A stretch of DNA of 64,000 nt from Nematostella vectensis (Eukaryota; Cnidaria; Anthozoa; Actiniaria; Edwardsiidae): positions 17,258,953 through 17,322,952 of the forward strand of contig NC_064036.1 of NCBI RefSeq assembly GCF_932526225.1, given 5' to 3'. A program made the position numbers and the translations under genes. How positions within the stretch are numbered: the stretch's first letter is position 1; each line of letters opens with the position of its first letter. Below the pieces are notes generated by a model. The model had not been told where the DNA came from, did no database searches, and saw only the letters and a list, made by a program, of their open reading frames with translations. This document shows, in pieces, positions 58,332-64,000 of the stretch.

Positions 58332-58337
58332 AATAAA
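58332..58337 (+). terminator. Candidate polyadenylation signal of the astacin gene
   Basis: AATAAA about 400 nt after the stop codon. If used, the duplicated exon fragments lie in the 3' UTR. Confidence 0.45.
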
Positions 58338-58877
58338 AAGCGTAAACGACCAAAAGTTATTGGTATTTTCTAAGCACGGGTCATTAACGGCCTGTATTTA
58401 TTTACTCGGCTGCATGATATAAAAGAAACTGCCTTTGTTTTAGATCGTTATTTAAGAAGTCACAGTAATCGACGAAGCACGTCATTCCTCCAGTCAGTCG
58501 TTTATCGCTAAATTCGTAACCTCCATTCATTAGCTTATATAAAGTCATTGAGCACTCATTCATTCCTTTAAGACCGTTTGTAAAGTGGCGTTTGTTGTTT
58601 TTTTCAGAGTGCCTTCGTGAAAACAGCGTCAACAAAGGGAAAAATACCCAAGTGTTGTTATTTCTGCGATCGAGAAATGTCTGTTGATTTATTATTGCAA
58701 CTATTTTCAAAAACATAATGATAAATGATCACACAGGTTATGCATGGCTATGTTTTCCACAAGGTTATCGGATTAATGGCTATAAAAAATGCCAGCTTCC
58801 CACCCGCGTCAGTGAAGCATTTCTAAAGACATTATAATTTTCGCAAATAAATATCTACGAGTTATATCTTGATGGCT

Positions 58878-59074
58878 TTACAGCCAAATTCGTTGTTGCG
58901 CGACCTCGGCGAATCCAAAATCCATGTCTCGTTTGGGAATAGCGCATAGTCAGAGACAAGTGTTGGGGGCGGTTTGTCTGGTTTTGATTTTTTGGTTTGA
59001 TTGACTACGCGCTATTCCCAAACGAAGAAAGGAATTTTGGATTTTGGCAGGTCGCGCAACAAGGAATTTGGCTA
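58878..59074. mobile_element. Foldback MITE family A, copy 2
   Basis: TACAGCCAAATTCGTTGTTG continues CGCGACC and is mirrored by GGTCGCGCAACAAGGAATTT continuing GGCTATA. The core shares GACTACGCGCTATTCCCAAA with 3005-3178, and also a second inverted GGGAATAGCGCATAGTC. TA flanks fit a TA target. Confidence 0.88.
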
Positions 59075-59099
59075 TAATTCAAGAAATAAACTTAATTGA

Positions 59100-61600
59100 G
59101 ATTTAAACGTATCCTTCTGCTGAATTTTACGAATTTAGATAGATGAAATATTTTAGAAATCCGTTTAAAAACCAGCAAAAAAACGTCAATTTTACCTTTT
59201 TCTGATGACCAAGACCCTTAACCTTTTTGTCTCCCGCATTTTCTGCACTAACATCTTATTCGAGAGCTGTCTTGTGTAACGTAACTTACAGGGTAGTACA
59301 TGCGGACTGCCGAAATTGGCAAATTCGTATGTCTTTAGAAATCCTTCATTGACGCGGTTTGGAAGCCTGTGTATAAGCATAGCCATACCTAATCATCATA
59401 CTACAACTAGAATACTTTGATTTCAAATTAACTTATACCCTAATAAGTTCTAAGCGAAAAAATATATTGTGGCTTCTATATTGGCCTGCACTTTGATGAC
59501 TTCCATCCAAGCCAAAGTGCATTGTTGCGACGCAAATAGTTTAAACTCGTTTCCTGAAGGTGAAAAGTTGTCAACAAAAAACCTTTGAGTGGCCCGCCTG
59601 GGCTCCCGTACACAGCAGTGCGCTGAACAATCAATAATTCAAAACTTGATTGACAAAAAAGAAAAGCGATGAGAGTGACCAAAATACTTAACCCATTGAC
59701 TGCTGTACCGGCCTGTACCGGCCAAAAAAGCAGCTGATCAGCGTAGGAGAGTCCAGGGGCTAAGAGTTCACAGCTCTGTGTGCTTAGAGAGCCCTGAACA
59801 CCCATACCTTTGTTTCTTTTTTTTTTTTCAATATTGCAAGAAAGCCGAGTATCGGGTTTAGTTTGTAGCGTTTTCCAACGGCCTTGCGGACCTCCACGAC
59901 TATGTCGTACGGCAGGTTGGGTAAAAATATGCGCTTTCGGAGCGGATGGAATTTAAATATTAAAGTGAGATAATTAGTCTGAATGGTATCTAGAAGGATC
60001 ACACTAAAATGTCGCGAAATAATTTTGCCACAATATTGAATTCCGAGCGATCTAGAAGCTGGCAAGCCAGCCGGAGTGTGCTACTTTCCTTCTTTTCTTG
60101 TATTGGGGGAGACTGAACAGCGTTGCTCGCTAGTATAGCTCGCAAACTACTCACCCAAATACATTGAAGACACAGCAACCAAGTACGAATTTTATTGAGT
60201 CTTTGCTCGGAAGGAGCACAGCGACCGCAGAGCAGTTCTAATCTTGGTATCGCATATGCGAAAAGCTGATTTTTTCGTGTCCACACCACAGGCTTCCCAG
60301 TCGGCTGATTTGTATTTTGATTTCATAGCATTCACTTCCGATATAAACAAGAAGCTACGCTTGTACCAAAACCTGGGAATTATACTAAAAAAACAACTTT
60401 CAAATAAAGCGGCGTATAGATGATAGCTCGCGTGAAACTAAGAGAGGAATCAATGAAAGATCAACGGAACACAATTAGAGCAAGAAAAAATGGAAAATAC
60501 TAACATTTTCCATCGTAAATTCCGTAAACGTGAATTGTATTTCAAAGTCGAGACGTATTGTCTTGTTAGTCTCTTCGTTATGGCGGGATTTTGGCGACGG
60601 CTAACACGCCAAAGAAATTAGTTAGCAAAGTTTCGCCCCATGACAGGTTTTCCAATAGGGTTCTGGATTCCGGATCCTAGTGTGTGGATTCCGGATCCTA
60701 GTGTGTGGATTCCGGATTCATGTGGGTTTTTTCCCGTGGATTCCGGATTCCATTTTTGTGTTCCAGGTTTTTTACAAAACTTTAAATACCTCCAGTGCCT
60801 ATATGTTCTAAATCTTTCTAATGCCTGTAAAGTTTTCGATTCCATTTATAAACGTTTTGCGTTGTGTCGCTCGTTGTGTAGACCACATCAAGAAATTTTA
60901 AAAAACAAAACTGCATATCAAAGCATACTGTATCTTTTGTCTGTGCGTTATGTGGATAACTATGCTTCGATATAAGTCGAAAAGTCGCAAATTTAATAGA
61001 TCAAGGAAACCTTATTAACTCATCGGGCTATAAATGTTGCTGAGAGTATGCCTACTTCTTTGTATATCAAAACACATTATTAGGCTCTGATATTTTGTTT
61101 ACCGTGCCATTGTGGCTCGCTTTGGTGGAATATCAGGGCGAGTTTGGGAGAGCCATGGTAAGTATTTTGGCACGAGCCTATAACAATAACTAAAGTAGAC
61201 CTCACTATCGTAAAATGAAACGCGTTGTTTTGCGTCCTGATAAACTAACGCCTTCCACTCTCCTCGGGAACGACTCTTCTGTTGCTTCTGTGGGGGTAGA
61301 AGAAGCCAGCCACTTTCCTTCTTCGTTCTCATCTTTCCGTGTCTTTCCGTGTCTGATGTGGAACGATTACTAGGGCAATTACCTACGCTTTAAGATCAGG
61401 CAGAGGCTCGGCCAGCTTGCAGTCTTTGCGCACCAACAGACTAAGAGACTTTGTCACGCACAAGTACTTTAATGTAATGTAATGCTGCTAGTATAGCTTT
61501 GTGTCTCTACCTGTAATTCAGTCGAAACACTAAGAGAGGTCATATGTTAATAAACTTGAATTATTATTATGTCTTCTTCGGGAGTTATGGTTGCGGTCTG
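59100..61600. other. No secure gene; one piggyBac-like end and a short tandem repeat
   Basis: TTAACCCATTGACTGCTGTA with ACCGGCCTGTACCGGCC at 59690-59727 matches the left end of the 30469 element, but I find no matching right end. At about 60661-60720, GTGTGGATTCCGGATCCTA repeats about three times (19 bp). Minus-strand frames of up to 109 residues have no recognisable content. Confidence 0.4.
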
Positions 61601-61620
61601 GTCATCAATGGTGAGGCTTT

Positions 61621-62841
61621 CTACTTTTGCCAGCAGAGATCTGGGGAATTGCCGTTGCATACCTCGTCGAAGGTATATTTCAGATGGTCATCAGTCCGAT
61701 CGAGCCATCTGAAAGTTACGCTGTTCTTTTGGAATCGTCCAGTTGCAGCGATGACCAAAACTTCTTCCCCCATAACGGCGAGCCAATACGGAGATGCTTT
61801 CCGTCGGTAATCGTGTCTGACGGCGACGATGTCGTCTTTGTAGTACAAGACCTGCACCCTGGTACTTCCACCGGTGTCATTTACTGTGACCGTTGATCGA
61901 GCTTCACTTACGAAGTCTAGCACGTCGTCTGAGCCCGTTTCGATTCGGTCAGGCAGCATACTCAGTGAGTATGGAAGGGTTCCTGTCAGCTTTTTTGTCT
62001 TAGCTCGGACATTTGCTTGTCGCACTCCTCTCCCATACTCCCGTGTAAATTCCCGCATGGTCTCTGCACGTCTGCGGTCTTCTGTCTCATCACCAGTCCC
62101 CTCTTTCGTCTGCGTTTTCTTGGATGGCCTCTGCATCAGACTTGGTGGATCGCCCGAGATAATCTTATCCGGATAAAACGAGTTCGGCCCTGTGAAGTAT
62201 GTAAAATGCTTCTGGTAAATTCGGAGCATGTCATCTTCCGCACAGTGCGCTCGTCTATAAGCATACTCCACAATAGTTGGCATGTCATGATCGGCACGCA
62301 TGGCTTTGAAGAAACACTCGACAGAAAGAGTTGTTAGACTCGCAAATCTGATCTACTCCAGGACTCGCTCTTCGCCGATCTCTGTTAGGGTGTTTGCGAG
62401 GCTGGTCAGTGAGTCAAGCGCGATTTGGAATGACTATCGGGTGCAACGTGGAATTGTCATGTCAGGGCCATTCATGCTCAGCTTCCCTGTCCTCTCCTTT
62501 GCCTTTTCTTCATAATCTAATAAAAACGCGACCAAATGTTCTATCTGTCTTTTGTGTTCGTCAAACCTTTCGGGGAAATTCTCTTTCTCACACTTCTTAT
62601 CCAGGCGGAACACATTGGCATACATCGACATATTCTGCTGGAGAGGCACCAGTCCAACAGCTGATATAACCATTCTAACGGCCCATATGTAAATATTTTT
62701 TAGCGGGATCTCCGCCTCCCTCCCTTCAACCCGGAAAAAAGTACAACTGTATATACCTTGGCTGAATGGATGAATCAGAGCTTGAAGAGGGCGATCGCAG
62801 AACTCGCCTCCTTTTTTTGCTATATCCAAAAAACCCAACAT
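61621..62841 (-). pseudogene. Unrecognised minus-strand gene with two in-frame TAG codons
   Basis: One reading frame spans about 400 codons, broken only by TAG at 62434-62436 and TAG at 62353-62355; protein-like text continues across both in the same frame. The conserved-looking parts are LTTLSVECFFKAMRADHDMP, then YAYRRAH and FTYFTGPNSFYP, a Lys/Glu/Arg-rich stretch, and a C-terminal PYWLAVMGEEVLVI...FRWLDRTDD region that might be a small beta-rich module. The pattern suggests a repetitive-element-derived or multicopy gene, but I cannot name the family. An acceptor-like GGGCCGTTAG before AATGGTT (about 62680) may mark the true exon start, so residues encoded above that point are doubtful. 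Either a recent pseudogene or a stop-readthrough gene; I favour pseudogene. Confidence 0.55.
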
Positions 62842-62844
62842 TAA

Positions 62845-63405
62845 AAAGCATTAGGTCATTTTCAACTAAAAATGCTCCCTGCCACTCTGAGCTTTGGCTA
62901 TGCTTTTATACCATAAAATTAGATATCTTTCAACATAAAATTTTACAACATTCAAACCTGAAAAAAAGTTATAATTGTCTTGTTGACTATATTTCCTAAA
63001 AGTACTGTCAATAAAAATATACTAGCAAATCAACATACGCTCTTGTTTACCTAGACATTGGCGAAAGAGGACAACTCCTTTCTTCTTTTCTTTTTCTTTC
63101 CCTGTCATAAAAAATTATAAGTAACCCAAATCAATTCACCATACCACATCAGAGCTCACCCTACCATTTTTTAGCATATTCCTCATGCTCTCTCTTCTTG
63201 AATTTCCTGTGTTTTTTTTCTTTCTTGTGCTTTCCCATCTGTTGCATAAGAGAAAAACAAAAGTAGTATTTCACTCCCTCTTACTGTTTCATAAGCAATT
63301 ACTGTGAAATAATTCCAACCATAATATAAGCCCACTATTCAGTGAAATAACACTATGCCTCCCCTACACCTGAAAAAAATGCCTCTGCTAAAAAAAAACT
63401 TTTTG
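62845..63405. other. No gene seen
   Basis: AT-rich sequence with T-rich tracts (about 63078-63110 and 63208-63235) and no open frame of note. Confidence 0.4.
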
Positions 63406-63410
63406 ATCAT

Positions 63411-63788
63411 CAGGGGCGTACGCATGATTTTTAACAAGTTGCAGTTATAGCATTCAGAAGCTGGATAAGGGCGTGGCCCCTCATCCCCGTGAAAAGCTCA
63501 TAACGTCCACTTTTGTGTTGGAAATTGGCAGCAATGCGTCAGATTTTTTAGAATATTACTCAAACATCTGTCATCCTCGTCGCATGGCACTGAACGACAT
63601 GTGTTTGGAAATAATCTGTGAACTACCACGCTTAAGAAAATTATATATTTTTTCCTCGTTATATATATTAAACTACGTACATAAAAATGAATAAGCAAAC
63701 ATTTGATTTTTCCCTCGTTATGCAAATAAGATCACCAATGTTTTTGCAGTCCAGTGACTGCAGGCCTATAACCTGCGTACGCCCCTGA
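63411..63788. mobile_element. hAT-like MITE with CAGGGGCGTACGCA termini
   Basis: It starts CAGGGGCGTACGCATG and ends CCTGCGTACGCCCCTG; the 14-bp termini are perfect inverted copies. 378 bp. CAGGGGCG ends fit hAT elements. The flanks (TTGATCAT and ATTATAAT) do not form a clean 8-bp duplication. Short interior frames on both strands carry no recognised domain. Confidence 0.85.
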
Positions 63789-64000
63789 TTATAATCTCAA
63801 CCAAATATCAGTCCACCAAAAAGTATGTGAAAGCTATAGGCAATGGCCTTATTTTTTCAAGTTGCATGATAACCAACAAAAAAGCAGTAATCAGAGTACA
63901 AGCTCATTCCCAATAAAAGAATTTAACAGTCGTTCAAATCAGGAAAGTGCACTTCCCTGTTCAAATCAAATCCTTTTTTCATCTTATTTTCTTCTGTTGC

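Noticed and set aside
61099-61332. 77-residue minus-strand frame
   Set aside because: There is no recognisable domain or convincing splice sites, and competing frames over the same bases look equally plausible.

Overview
The window is animal nuclear DNA, AT-rich, with intron-rich genes, canonical GT-AG introns and very many short inverted-repeat elements and tandem arrays. Gene content (an astacin with two C-terminal ShKT domains, vertebrate-like exon-rich housekeeping genes, a one-PDZ NHERF-like protein) and the repeat style point to a cnidarian, most likely a sea anemone such as Nematostella. The species is inference, not shown by the sequence.

Layout: 1-6.2 kb is repeat-rich and gene-poor (144-bp satellite, foldback elements, a minisatellite). 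A NHERF/EBP50-like scaffold protein lies on the minus strand (CDS 6279-7112, 3' UTR to about 5.58 kb). A TGFBRAP1/VPS3-like CORVET subunit runs on the plus strand from 8544 to 26203. I assembled it from 31 exons into an 870-residue frame; its introns carry a Tigger/pogo-like MITE, foldback MITEs, a large degenerate inverted-repeat element, a 36-bp minisatellite and an (ATC)n array. A FAD-dependent oxidoreductase (26748-28106, minus) faces it tail to tail. A truncated duplicate of the oxidoreductase 5' end (29787-30472) ends exactly at a TTAA that also bounds a piggyBac-like element.

From 31.5 to 40.7 kb I see no secure gene. A 32-bp satellite (35.17-38.65 kb, roughly 108 units) with a 768-bp higher-order period dominates. 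Glycogen branching enzyme (GBE1) follows on plus (12 secure coding exons, 43929-51283, possibly with 5' exons at 34.5 and 40.8 kb). Next comes an astacin/ShKT protein on plus (9 exons, 52077-57928) whose active site has lost the catalytic Glu and the Tyr switch. The right end holds MITEs and a decayed minus-strand gene with two in-frame TAG codons (61621-62841).

The genes look like independent housekeeping and secreted functions (endosomal tethering, membrane scaffolding, glycogen synthesis, oxidoreduction, extracellular matrix or secretion), not a shared pathway. The most unusual items are the predicted pseudo-protease astacin, a six-fold tandem amplification of the GBE1 splice donor carrying the catalytic Glu codon, an open frame running from a TGFBRAP1 exon into an intronic 12-residue-period minisatellite, and the TTAA-bounded gene-fragment duplication.
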